Of a DNA stretch of 15,404 nt, positions 7,852-15,404 are shown piece by piece. Numbering within the stretch: the first letter of the stretch is position 1; each line of letters opens with the position of its first letter. The stretch is from Carex sylvatica (Eukaryota > Streptophyta > Magnoliopsida > Poales > Cyperaceae). The stretch lies in contig CAXKVR010000306.1 of assembly GCA_964058845.1 (NCBI GenBank), positions 10,001 through 25,404 of the forward strand. Direction: 5' to 3'. Made by a program: the position numbers and the translations under genes. The notes beneath the pieces were generated by a model. That model was not told the DNA's origin. It saw nothing but the letters and a program-made list of their open reading frames with translations, and ran no database searches.

Positions 7852-8747
7852 TAGAGCTGGCAAAAAAATTCGTAGTTCGTGATTCGATTCGAGTTTGATT
7901 TGAGTTTAATTTGATTCAAAATGGGTTCGAATTGGAATGAATCAAACTAGGTTATGTTCGAAATTAATTCAAACCAAATTCAAACCTAGCCTAGTTCGAT
8001 CGAAATAGGTTCGCAAACTTTTATGTTTTGAATCTCATATTAACATCGGCCATTCATTTACCTGATGAAATTAAAACTCAAAATAGATAGTCATAATTTA
8101 ACTTAACTGACGCTCCCTCGCTCTCAAATCTCAATAATATAGTTCTCTCTCCGCCTCTCCCTAACTCACTCTCTCTCTCGCTCTAAAACCTAGCCAATAC
8201 TCTCGGCGACTGGCTGTCTCTCCGGCCATCACTCCTCTCTTCGGCCTAGACGGCTATCTCTCATCTATCTTCGGTCGTCTCTCCTCCGCCTTCTCTACAT
8301 TTCGGATTCTCACTTTATTAAATGGTCCAATCAAGGGTTTAATCGAGTAAGCACTCGATGTACAATTACTTATTTTACTACATATTTCAGTTCTTATACT
8401 TAATCCTCTTTTTACAATTATTTGTTGATTATTTGTTGAGATATATTTTTTAATGAACAATTTTTCAACTTAAAAACACTCATTTCATACTGGTAAAATG
8501 AAGTCATGTGAATTTTATCCTGCAAGAAAAAATAATGTATAAACTACCAGTATAACTAGGGCTGTTAAAAAATAATTTAGTTCGTGATTCGATTCGGGTT
8601 CGATTCGAAAAATGTGTAGTTCGCAATTAATTTGATTCGAAATGGGTTCGGTTCGAAATGAATCAAACCAGGTTCAGTTCGAATCTTATTCAAACCAAAT
8701 TCAAACCTAGAATAAGTTCGATTCGGTTCGATTCGTTGCCACCCCTA
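7852..8747. mobile_element. hAT-type non-autonomous composite element (896 bp)
   Basis: The left end TAGAGCTGGCAA and the reversed right end TAGGGGTGGCAA form short terminal inverted repeats. The 8-mers outside are AGCATGTC (7844-7851) and AGAATGTC (8748-8755), 7 of 8 identical, the size of a hAT duplication. Each end holds a block rich in TTCGATTCG and AATCAAACYAGG (7860-8015 and 8557-8747), in the same orientation. The right block alone also has TAGGG...CCCCTA ends but no matching 8-mers, so the outer ends are the likely transposed unit. The middle carries a CT-rich, leader-like stretch with no coding frame I can recognise. Confidence 0.68.
8110..8300 (+). other. CT-rich, leader-like insert inside the hAT composite
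   Basis: Repeated CTCTCTC runs are followed by AAAACCTAGCC and a GC-richer stretch (CTCTCCGGCCATCACTCC). The composition is like a plant 5' leader and early coding region. It may be the remnant 5' part of a hAT transposase gene or a captured host fragment. No convincing protein is encoded. Confidence 0.3.
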
Positions 8748-8755
8748 AGAATGTC

Positions 8756-8948
8756 CGAATGCTATCCTCTGAAGAGTTTTTCTGTGCGGAGCTGTGAGGA
8801 GCTTTTAATCTGATCCGTTCGTTCTAATAGACCAGATCATATCTCAAAAGAACAGCCCCTCTGTTTTGGTCGGTCCGATCGAAAACGAACGGACCAAATA
8901 AAAAAAACCGCACGGCTCCGCACAGAAAAACTCCGCAGAAGATAATCT
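8756..8948. mobile_element. MITE nested at the right junction of the hAT composite
   Basis: GAGTTTTTCTGTGCGGAGC at 8774-8792 is the perfect reverse complement of 8915-8933, and the arms continue inwards (ATCCGTTCGTT near 8815 against AACGAACGGACC near 8885). The element is flanked by near-identical 13-mers CCCTAAGAATGTC (8743-8755) and CCCTAAGCATGTC (8949-8961), which include the hAT end and its target duplication. Exact termini are uncertain by a few bases. No coding capacity. A 9-bp duplication would suit a Mutator-type MITE, an 8-bp one a hAT type. Confidence 0.72.
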
Positions 8949-8961
8949 CCCTAAGCATGTC

Positions 8962-9366
8962 ACATATATACAAATAAAAGTTATAAGTACTATAGGGAAA
9001 AGTAATAAAATATAAAGATTTGACGGAAATTTGCTGTATTAAATAAAATGCCCACTCTGTGATTAATTAAAAAGGAATCAATCAGATTCTGGACATCTAG
9101 CTGTGATCAGCCTCCCCCTTTGTATTACTCGCAAGTTGGGTGTAAAGAAGCTCAAATTGTCATATTTTAATATATGGACTTAAATATTCATTGAAAACAA
9201 AAATTACCTATATACGGGTAAAAAAAAAAAATTTATTTACACTTAATTTCCTTCTATGTTATAATAACTTTTAGTTTTTCCTGAATTGTTACTCGATCGG
9301 AATGGATTGCACAAAATGTCATCCCAAGGTTCACGTACGAGTATCCATCATATAGCTAGATACATC
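8962..9366. other. Non-coding interval, nothing identified
   Basis: AT-rich DNA with a 12-base A run near 9220 and no supported gene or element. The last bases belong to the left duplication of the following hAT element. Confidence 0.5.
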
Positions 9367-9374
9367 GGTACAGC

Positions 9375-9876
9375 TAGGGATGTCAAAAAAGCTCACGGTT
9401 TGTGGCTCGCCTCTAGCTCGCTCGGTAGTGGACTGAGCTGTTAACGAGCTAGCTTGACTCAGGCTCGGGCCAAAATAAAGAAGCTGAGTCAGGGGTCAGC
9501 TCAGCTCGTTAAGTTACACTGGATTTAGGGTTATTCCCGTATCCAGTCCCATTTTCAAAGACGCAATTATGCAAAATTTATATATTTTTGATCTGGAAAG
9601 AAATAATATAGGCTTCAGTTACTTGAAAATATGCCTGCTGGACGATTTCTTAAATTTTTTGAATGAGCTTTCTTATGTTTATATTTTTGAATTTGTATAA
9701 TAGCAGCTCAATAAAGCCTAGCGAGACAGCTCGTCAGCTCGCGAGCTAGTTCAGACTGGCTTGTCACGAGCGAGCCAGGGGTTTTTGGCTCGAGTGATCT
9801 AGGTCCAGCTCGCTCGGTCCAGGCTCGAGCCGAGCTAAGACCCAGCTCGACCCGAGCCAGCTCGTTTACACCCCTA
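9375..9876. mobile_element. hAT-type non-autonomous element (502 bp) with perfect 8-bp TSD
   Basis: GGTACAGC lies directly outside both ends, at 9367-9374 and 9877-9884. The element begins TAGGGATGTCAAAA and, read from the other end, TAGGGGTGTAAACGAGCT. Both arms (about 9385-9510 and 9715-9865) are packed with AGCTCG/CGAGCT motifs in opposing orientation; the centre is AT-rich with no open frame. The perfect 8-bp duplication and TAGGG-type termini assign it to hAT with fair certainty. It is probably a deletion derivative or MITE of the class. Confidence 0.88.
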
Positions 9877-9884
9877 GGTACAGC

Positions 9885-10440
9885 TTAATTTTTTTTCAAA
9901 ATTCAAACAAAAATTCCCCCCCGCCCAACAGCCCCTAATCGGCCCCACAGTGATTGGTCCGATTTGACCATTTTTTTTAGTTTTTTTTAAATTCAAATTT
10001 TAACTTTCAATCCCTCCAAACAAAACTCTATAAATAAACCCTCATCCCTCATAAATTTTCACATCTCTATCTCAATATTTTCATCTCTCATTCTCTCAAT
10101 CTCAATCTCAATATTTTAATTATTCTTCAATCTTAATTTTATTGTTAAAAAAAATATAGTTATTAATTTAATTCATTTAAAAAATACGCAAATGCAAACG
10201 GAATTATGAAGGTATTCTCGAAGATTTTTCTGCGAGATTAAAGATTACATTTATTTCATGTTACATTAAATTGTGTTACATTAAATTTTGCTAGATTAAA
10301 TTTTGTTAGATTGAAATATTGAATGTTAGATTTATTTTTGTAAAGTAATTTAAATTGAATGTTAGATTTAGTTTATGCTATATTTATTGAATGTTAAGTA
10401 ATTAGATTTATTTTATGTTAGATGTGTTAGATTTACTGAA
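9885..10440 (+). promoter_or_regulatory. Promoter-like segment: TATA box and CT-rich leader without a gene
   Basis: A good TATA box, TATAAATAAA, at 10029-10038 is followed by TCTC/TCAATCTC-rich DNA like a plant 5' leader. No coding sequence follows; the DNA passes into the TTAGATTTATTT repeats. It may be the promoter end of a decayed DNA transposon, or chance in AT-rich DNA. Confidence 0.3.
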
Positions 10441-11075
10441 TATGTTAGATTTATTTTGATTTATTTTCAATATTTTAGATTTTATTTTTGAAATTCGGAT
10501 TTATTTTTAATAGGTTAAAAAAATAGGTTAGATTTATTTTTGTGAATATGTGAAGTAATTAGATTTATTTTTGAATATGTTAGATTTTATTTTTGAAATT
10601 TGGATTTCTTTTTAATGGGTTAAATAAATAGGTTAGATTTATTTTTTGAATATGTGAAATAATTAGATTTGTTTTGAATATGTTAGATTTTATTTTTGAA
10701 ATTCGAATTTATTTTTAATAGGTTAAAAAAATATGTTAGATTTATTTTTGAATAGGTTAAATTTTATTTTTTAAATTCGAATTTATTTTTAATGGGTTAA
10801 ATAAATTGGTTAGATTTATTTTTTTAATATGTGAAATAATTAGATTTATTTTCAATATGTTAGATTTTATTTTTAATAGGTTAAAAAATATGTTAGATTT
10901 ATTTTTTGAATATGTTTAGTAATTAGATTTATTGTTGAATAGGTTAGATTTTATTTTTGAAATTCAGATTTATTTTTAATGGGTTAAATAAATAGGTTAG
11001 ATTTATTTTTTGAATATGTGAAATAATTAGATTTGTTTCGAATATGTTAGATTTTATTTTTGAAATTCAGATTCA
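10440..11075. repeat. AT-rich tandem repeat array, unit about 75-105 bp
   Basis: The anchor KGTTAGATTTATTT recurs at 10526, 10631, 10734, 10808, 10891 and 10995, spaced 105, 103, 74, 83 and 104 bp. Units share TTAATRGGTTAAA, AATATGTGAAATAATTAG and TTAGATTTTATTTTTGAAATT. Shorter units are internal deletions of the 104-bp unit. A partial copy precedes the first anchor, and the array ends near AAATTCAGATTCAGACGG. All reading frames are closed. Confidence 0.88.
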
Positions 11076-11254
11076 GACGGTGCAGAAGAGAGCGAAGAAT
11101 GATATAGGAATAAGAACTTCTAGGTAGGTAGTGTCAGTATAAATTTCTAACCATTTTTAATATTTATGGTTATTTTTTAAATTATAAATTTCTAAACATT
11201 TCAATTAGTTTTTAAATTATTCATTTTAAAGAAGAATTACTAACAAAAAAAAAG

Positions 11255-11315
11255 TTAGAACTCCGCCTATGTTATTTTACATAGCCAGTCCCATGCTCGG
11301 AATAAAGGAGGGTAA
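11255..11315. repeat. GC-richer fragment, possibly from a dispersed plant repeat
   Basis: A short stretch containing TAGCCAGTCCCATGCTCGG and AATAAAGGAGGG stands out from its AT-rich setting. It resembles a phrase I associate with dispersed plant retroelements, but I cannot name the family and give it little weight. Confidence 0.25.
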
Positions 11316-11362
11316 CTTTTATTTTTTAATCGATTGTTTTAAAATAATTCATAATTATTTTT

Positions 11363-11452
11363 AAAGTAATTGATTTAAGAAATTTTTTATTTATATTTTA
11401 TTGTTTTAAAGTAATTGATTTAAGATATTTTTTATTTATATTTTATTTAACC
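11363..11452. repeat. Two tandem 45-bp units
   Basis: AAAGTAATTGATTTAAGA starts at 11363 and again at 11408, and the following TTTTTTATTTATATTTTATT matches in both. This is a simple local duplication. Confidence 0.85.
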
Positions 11453-11465
11453 TATTGAAAATAAA

Positions 11466-11531
11466 TGAACGTTTACAAAATATATTATCAATTTAAAATG
11501 AACGTTTCCAAAATATATTATCAATTTAAAA
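11466..11531. repeat. Two tandem 33-bp units, 32 of 33 identical
   Basis: TGAACGTTTMCAAAATATAT opens units at 11466 and 11499, which differ by a single A/C change. They are unrelated to the 45-bp pair just upstream. Confidence 0.9.
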
Positions 11532-11863
11532 TATAAACTAAAAATTTTGAGATATAAATAAATTATGAAACTATATAATTAGAATGAGAACTTGAAAATA
11601 AAATTAAATGACTCGTGTAAAGAAATAAATAAATATTACATTTGTACTTAGCCGAATAAATATACAAATTTTTGCACAAATAATTTTTATATATAAGTTA
11701 CAAATTTTATTTATTTAGGAATTATAAAGACGTGACTTGATAATTTTATGTATATATATACACTATTTGATATTGAACTATTCATATTTTAAAAGTCAAA
11801 TTATAAACACATAATAATATACGTACGACACTGTAAAAACAAACAAACAAAGAACAGAAAAAA

Positions 11864-12062
11864 AACCTGGACCGCCCGGCCCCCCCTACCCGGACCGCCT
11901 TGCCCTCAAGGGTACAACGGGCACGGGTATAAAACAGACATGGCACAGTTTTTGAAAAAAAATAGTGATGTCCGGCCCGTGTGTCCGTGACACCCATGCC
12001 CGTGAGTGCCCGTGCCTGGTTTTGCCTGGCCCGCCCGTGCCCAGCCCGTGAGCAATTCACTA
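11864..12062. mobile_element. GC-rich island, probable decayed hAT-type element arm
   Basis: CCCGTGCC, GGCCCG and GGGCACGGG motifs recur in both orientations, and the right edge CAGCCCGTGAGCAATTCACTA could be a worn version of a ...GCCACCCCTA hAT end. A matching left end with an 8-bp duplication was not found. The minus-strand open frame here (11782-12072) is a by-product of GC-rich repeats and resembles no protein. Confidence 0.35.
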
Positions 12063-12519
12063 ACTCCAACAACCCAAAGAAGAAATGAGCACTAAAGGCT
12101 CAAATAGAAAAAATGAGCACACACAACTCAAGAGCAAGCAACAAAAGCTCTAAGTCCAAACACTCATTGACGATCACCATAATCTCAACATTGATCAGGT
12201 GAATTGTATTTGAGGTTGCTGGAAAAATAATTGAAGTCTAAACATAAGCAACAGTGGGCTTAACCTCTCAAAAGAATTCAAAGGGTTGTATTTTCTGTAA
12301 GGATATTCTCTGTCAATCTTATACAGATGACTGAACTCACTATTTATAATGAAATTCAAAGGAAATCTGTCTGATTAATTTTGAATTTTGCAATAATCAT
12401 GTATCAAATAATTCCTTATATATAGCTTGCATAGATCATGTATCTGACTATCTTGTACAACTTATCATGTTAACTTGTCTGGTATGTATCTTTGCTTTAT
12501 TTGACCTTCAGACATAACA
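12063..12519 (-). mobile_element. Possible LTR-like fragment on the minus strand
   Basis: Read on the minus strand, the segment would start TGTTATGTCTGAAGG at 12519, carry a TATA-like TATAAATA at 12348-12341 about 170 bp in, and continue through unique transcribed-looking DNA. This is the layout of a small Ty1/copia LTR. I could not find the far end, a target duplication or a primer-binding site, so it may instead be a diverged unrelated sequence. Confidence 0.25.
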
Positions 12520-13387
12520 ATTAAGCTGCACACATCTCAAACAAAAAAGCTGTAAAATTCAATGTTTATATATTTTACAAATTAGTCAATACAACGTAAA
12601 AAATTACTTACAACAATCACAATTAAGTAGACATTATCTTTTTCTTCGAGGTAATTTGAAAAATAAATCATTAATTATTAAAAATCATTTAATTAGTCTA
12701 CTTAATCGTCTCCACTTTTCGATATATTTGATCAAAGTACTTCTATGGACTCCCATATAATGCCATATGAATTGAAGTATAAAATGATTATTGCACTAAC
12801 ATCGAGTATAACCAAAGCATTAGGAGTATGTATATTCATTTTAGTAAAATCAAATTCACAGATTTGAGTTGTGGTACATGCATTGTATAACTTATTTTCA
12901 TCCAATTCCTTTCTTAAGGTCAACTTATCAATTGGTGAAGACAGAAATAGCGCGCGGTGACTTCGTTAATTGTTTTGCGGAGTCCTCAACAGTGAGTTGT
13001 TAATTCTTAATGTATTAATTCCTACAAATTGCAATTTTAATTTGCTGGCATATATACAAAAAAAAGGCTGCAACTTGATTCACCACTATTGCTCAAAATA
13101 ATTTATAATACACTATACAATTTTGATAGTCACTATTAAGTTTAAAAAATAAAAAATTATAATACACTTGGCAGTGGATAAATTTTTTAAATATTTGAGA
13201 TAATGCAAAGTGGCCGGCGTCAGACCAAGAAAATTTCTAACTATGAAGAGGTAACAAAAAAAAGTCGTGGTAACCACTCGAATTGAAAACAAGACGCATT
13301 GACAAAGTAAGAAGAACATAGAGAGATTTTTGAAATAATTTGCTACTTCAACTTTATCAATTAATTTGTACAGCATATATATACATA
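12520..13387. other. Non-coding AT-rich interval
   Basis: No supported gene. An 11-bp inverted repeat, ATTAAGTAGAC (12622-12632) against GTCTACTTAAT (12695-12705), is present but short. A GC-richer patch near 12945-12995 is unassigned. Open frames on the minus strand are low-complexity and look random. Confidence 0.5.
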
Positions 13388-13455
13388 AGTAAATCTATCA
13401 TACATCTTACAATGCATAGGTATTTCTATGTATTTTATTATAAATCACCGGATTC
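13388..13455 (+). mobile_element. Truncated end of the foldback MITE family
   Basis: AGTAAATCTATCATACATC, AATGCATAGG and ATAAATCACCGGATTC follow, in order, the termini of copies 1 and 3 near 2391-2805 and 3376-3440; AGTAAATCTA matches the copy 1 right end read in reverse. ATATATATACATA stands before it, as for the intact copies. The opposite arm is absent, so this is a broken fourth copy about 9.6 kb from the third. Confidence 0.68.
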
Positions 13456-14560
13456 TATACATATATTGAGACAACCGGAAGGCTGGCTTTGAGACTAGCC
13501 GAAATTGTGGAATCCCAAAAGAGAGTTGACTAAGAAAATATTGGATTTTTGTTCTATATATATCTAGTAACATGATCTCTTTTTTTTATTACAGATCGCT
13601 TAATTAAGGTCCGTTTCACGTCTACGTACCTTTCAATATTTTAATAATTATTTAACATATATATATTTTTAATATGAAAATAGATAACTTAAATAGAAGT
13701 GTTATATATATTTTAAACACTTAGTTTCTTTAGGTCTTATATGTTCTTTCAATATTTTAAATGATTAAAAAATTTAAGACTTGTCTGATGATTTTATTTA
13801 AGCACAATAGATGATGTATTTTTTTTGTGTACATCACCATACATGCATTAAAAATTATAAATGTACGTGTTATGAACTTATAAATAACTAAAGGTTAAAA
13901 AAAAAATTAAGTGCTTTCAAAAATATTTTTTTCGTTAAAAATTATTAGGTATAATATTAAAAACTCATAGTCAAATGATCATACCGCTAATGACTTAATT
14001 AATATTAAAGATAACTAATTAATTAAATCTTTACTAGTACAATATATATGCCAAAAAAAAATTAGTTACTAATAACAAGAACATGTACAGTACTCGGTCA
14101 TATATATTTAGTTACTACTTAAATTTAAGAAGGATTAAACTACATTTTATTTTTCATATTTTATATCTCATTTAGCAGATTAAGTTATGATTTAAATAAA
14201 TCCGTCTAAAGAGAGTAATATATTTACGAATAAACATGTATTTGTATCTATAATAGTAGTTCAACATGTAAAATTAATATTAATTAAGTAAAATCATCAG
14301 AAGAGATAAAACAACTTGCTCCAAATTAACTCACATCTTCTTCTTTTTGATAAAAAAAATAGATACACCTCAACAATTTTTTATTAAAAAACACATTTTA
14401 AAAAAAAAACTGGTATGAAACCACTAGTACAAGTCCTCATACAGGTAGCCTCCAATATCTATTACATTGCTTAATCAGTTCCAAAATACCTTGCCACCTA
14501 CTTAATAACTACACAAAATATATGCAAGGATCATACATCTAACATAACAGTTTTTGAAAT
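13456..14560. other. Very AT-rich interval, nothing identified
   Basis: Homopolymer-rich DNA with no supported gene, RNA or element. GGCT (13482) with AGCC (13497) can form only a trivial hairpin. The minus strand of 14400-14560 has a composition like a 3' untranslated region, but no coding exon could be tied to it. Confidence 0.45.
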
Positions 14561-14570
14561 AAAAGAAACA

Positions 14571-14887
14571 GCCAAAATTATTTTGGAATATTTGGAAGGG
14601 CCGAAATGCAATTATTTTTCAAGAAAGGAGATAGAGCTCTGGCTTTCAAAGCAATACAGGAGATGCATCTTTGGTTGGAAAATTGTTGACAGTCAATGTA
14701 CCGCTTATTGCTTTAAGTTACAAGTTTGTTATTCTGTAAGTTTTGAATTGATAAACAGTAGATGTGGAATGCTCACAGGGCACTGTAGTCATGTGGTAGG
14801 TTGGCAAGGAACTTCTGTAAAAATTTATGCATGGTTAATAAAACACATGGTAGCTGCTGCCATGTTTAAAAAAAAAGAAAAATAAAA
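14571..14887 (+). pseudogene. Probable 5'-truncated retrocopy of an mRNA 3' end
   Basis: The 10-mer AAAAGAAACA flanks the segment at 14561-14570 and 14888-14897. The insert ends in an A-rich tail from about 14870, and AATAAA stands at 14838-14843, a normal distance for a poly(A) signal. From its first bases a frame is open for about 34 codons and stops at TGA near 14685, with KKGDRALAFKAIQEM inside; it may be the end of the parent's coding region followed by its 3' untranslated region. I do not recognise the parent. A-rich flanks make the short duplication less certain. An alternative frame open from 14583 to 14885 looks random. Confidence 0.42.
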
Positions 14888-14897
14888 AAAAGAAACA

Positions 14898-15404
14898 TCA
14901 TTGTTCATCTACTGACAAGATAAGAACAACAAAATGGACAAGATATAATTAATTAACTCCCACTTACCTTTATCTTATTTTTATTTTATTCATACTTTGC
15001 ACTTGCACAACCAAACATGGTCATCCAGAATAGTTCAAAAAAGGAAATGCTCGGTCAAATTACTATGATCACAAGCTCATTTTTAGTTTTATATGGAAGA
15101 TATAATTTTGGGGAAACTTCTAATTGCTTGTTACATATGAATGAGTCGGGCGAAAGATGCATGCACTTTAAGCACTTGGAAGCTGTCAAACAAGATTAAT
15201 TTAATATAAAGAATAGAAATAGTAGGTAGGTAACTAAGTACGGATAAGATTACTTTAGGGCTATTAATTTATGACTCTAAAAGAAAATATCCAGAGATTG
15301 CGAGCTCTTTAATTTACACAATTTCTGTTATAAACTAGTATTGAGCATGTTCATATATCAATTTAAGTGCTACCTGGCTCTTTTACAATTTGAAATCATT
15401 TGTA
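14898..15404. other. Unassigned terminal interval
   Basis: A plus-strand frame of 60 codons (15017-15199) opens with ATG, but its translation matches no family I recognise and lacks supporting signals. The segment could be part of a transcribed, non-coding or untranslated region continuing beyond the window. Confidence 0.3.

Noticed and set aside
8254..8460. Minus-strand open frame in the hAT composite
   Set aside because: It has no recognisable domain; the composition comes from the CT-rich tract.
10440..11531. CRISPR-like array
   Set aside because: Units vary in length, are AT-simple and are directly adjoining with no distinct spacers; the setting is a plant genome.
11782..12072. Minus-strand open frame of 96 codons, Arg/Ala-rich
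   Set aside because: It arises from GC-rich repeated motifs of a probable decayed element.
13113..13376. Minus-strand open frame, Phe/Leu/Ile-rich
   Set aside because: The apparent hydrophobic protein is what AT-rich DNA gives by chance; there are no motifs.

Overview
The window is nuclear DNA of a flowering plant: AT-rich, intron-free over its one intact gene, and full of plant-type transposable elements. That gene (5032-5682, plus strand) encodes a 216-residue PYR/PYL/RCAR abscisic-acid receptor of the PYL4/5/6-like subfamily, with its ligand-pocket and gate/latch residues intact. I cannot name the species. No other intact protein gene is convincing, and nearly everything else is dead or non-autonomous mobile DNA, much of it with readable target-site duplications (TSDs).

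Layout. 31-2295: a solo LTR of about 2.26 kb (TG...CA) between TAAGT duplications, carrying a 21-bp-period array of a CGGGCCGYAA motif. 2344-3806: three foldback MITEs of about 410-425 bp in a row, each between (TA)n/(CA)n microsatellites; a broken fourth end lies at 13388-13455. 3817-3865: a 23-bp poly(A)-tail relic between 13-bp repeats. 4371-4519: a 117-bp tRNA-like SINE candidate with a perfect 16-bp duplication, in the upstream region of the receptor gene. 5032-5682: the receptor gene. 6115-6160: a second tail of the same retroelement type. 6435-7675: a Pack-MULE-like element that has captured part of a pentatricopeptide-repeat (PPR) gene, now a pseudogene. 7844-8961: a hAT-type composite element with a separate MITE nested at its right junction. 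9367-9884: a 502-bp hAT-type element with a perfect 8-bp TSD. 9885-11531: AT-rich tandem-repeat DNA behind a promoter-like segment. 11860-12519: a GC-rich, probably hAT-derived island and a possible LTR-like piece on the minus strand. 14561-14897: a probable retroposed mRNA 3' end with a poly(A) signal, A-rich tail and 10-bp flanking repeat.

There is no operon or pathway cluster. The genes relate only through insertion history: a SINE and foldback MITEs lie upstream of a stress-hormone receptor, and a gene-capturing DNA transposon lies downstream. I did not find a new biochemical system. The most informative points are the captured PPR fragment, the nested hAT/MITE junction whose duplications give the order of insertion, and the foldback cluster in microsatellite DNA. 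All alignments were made by eye.
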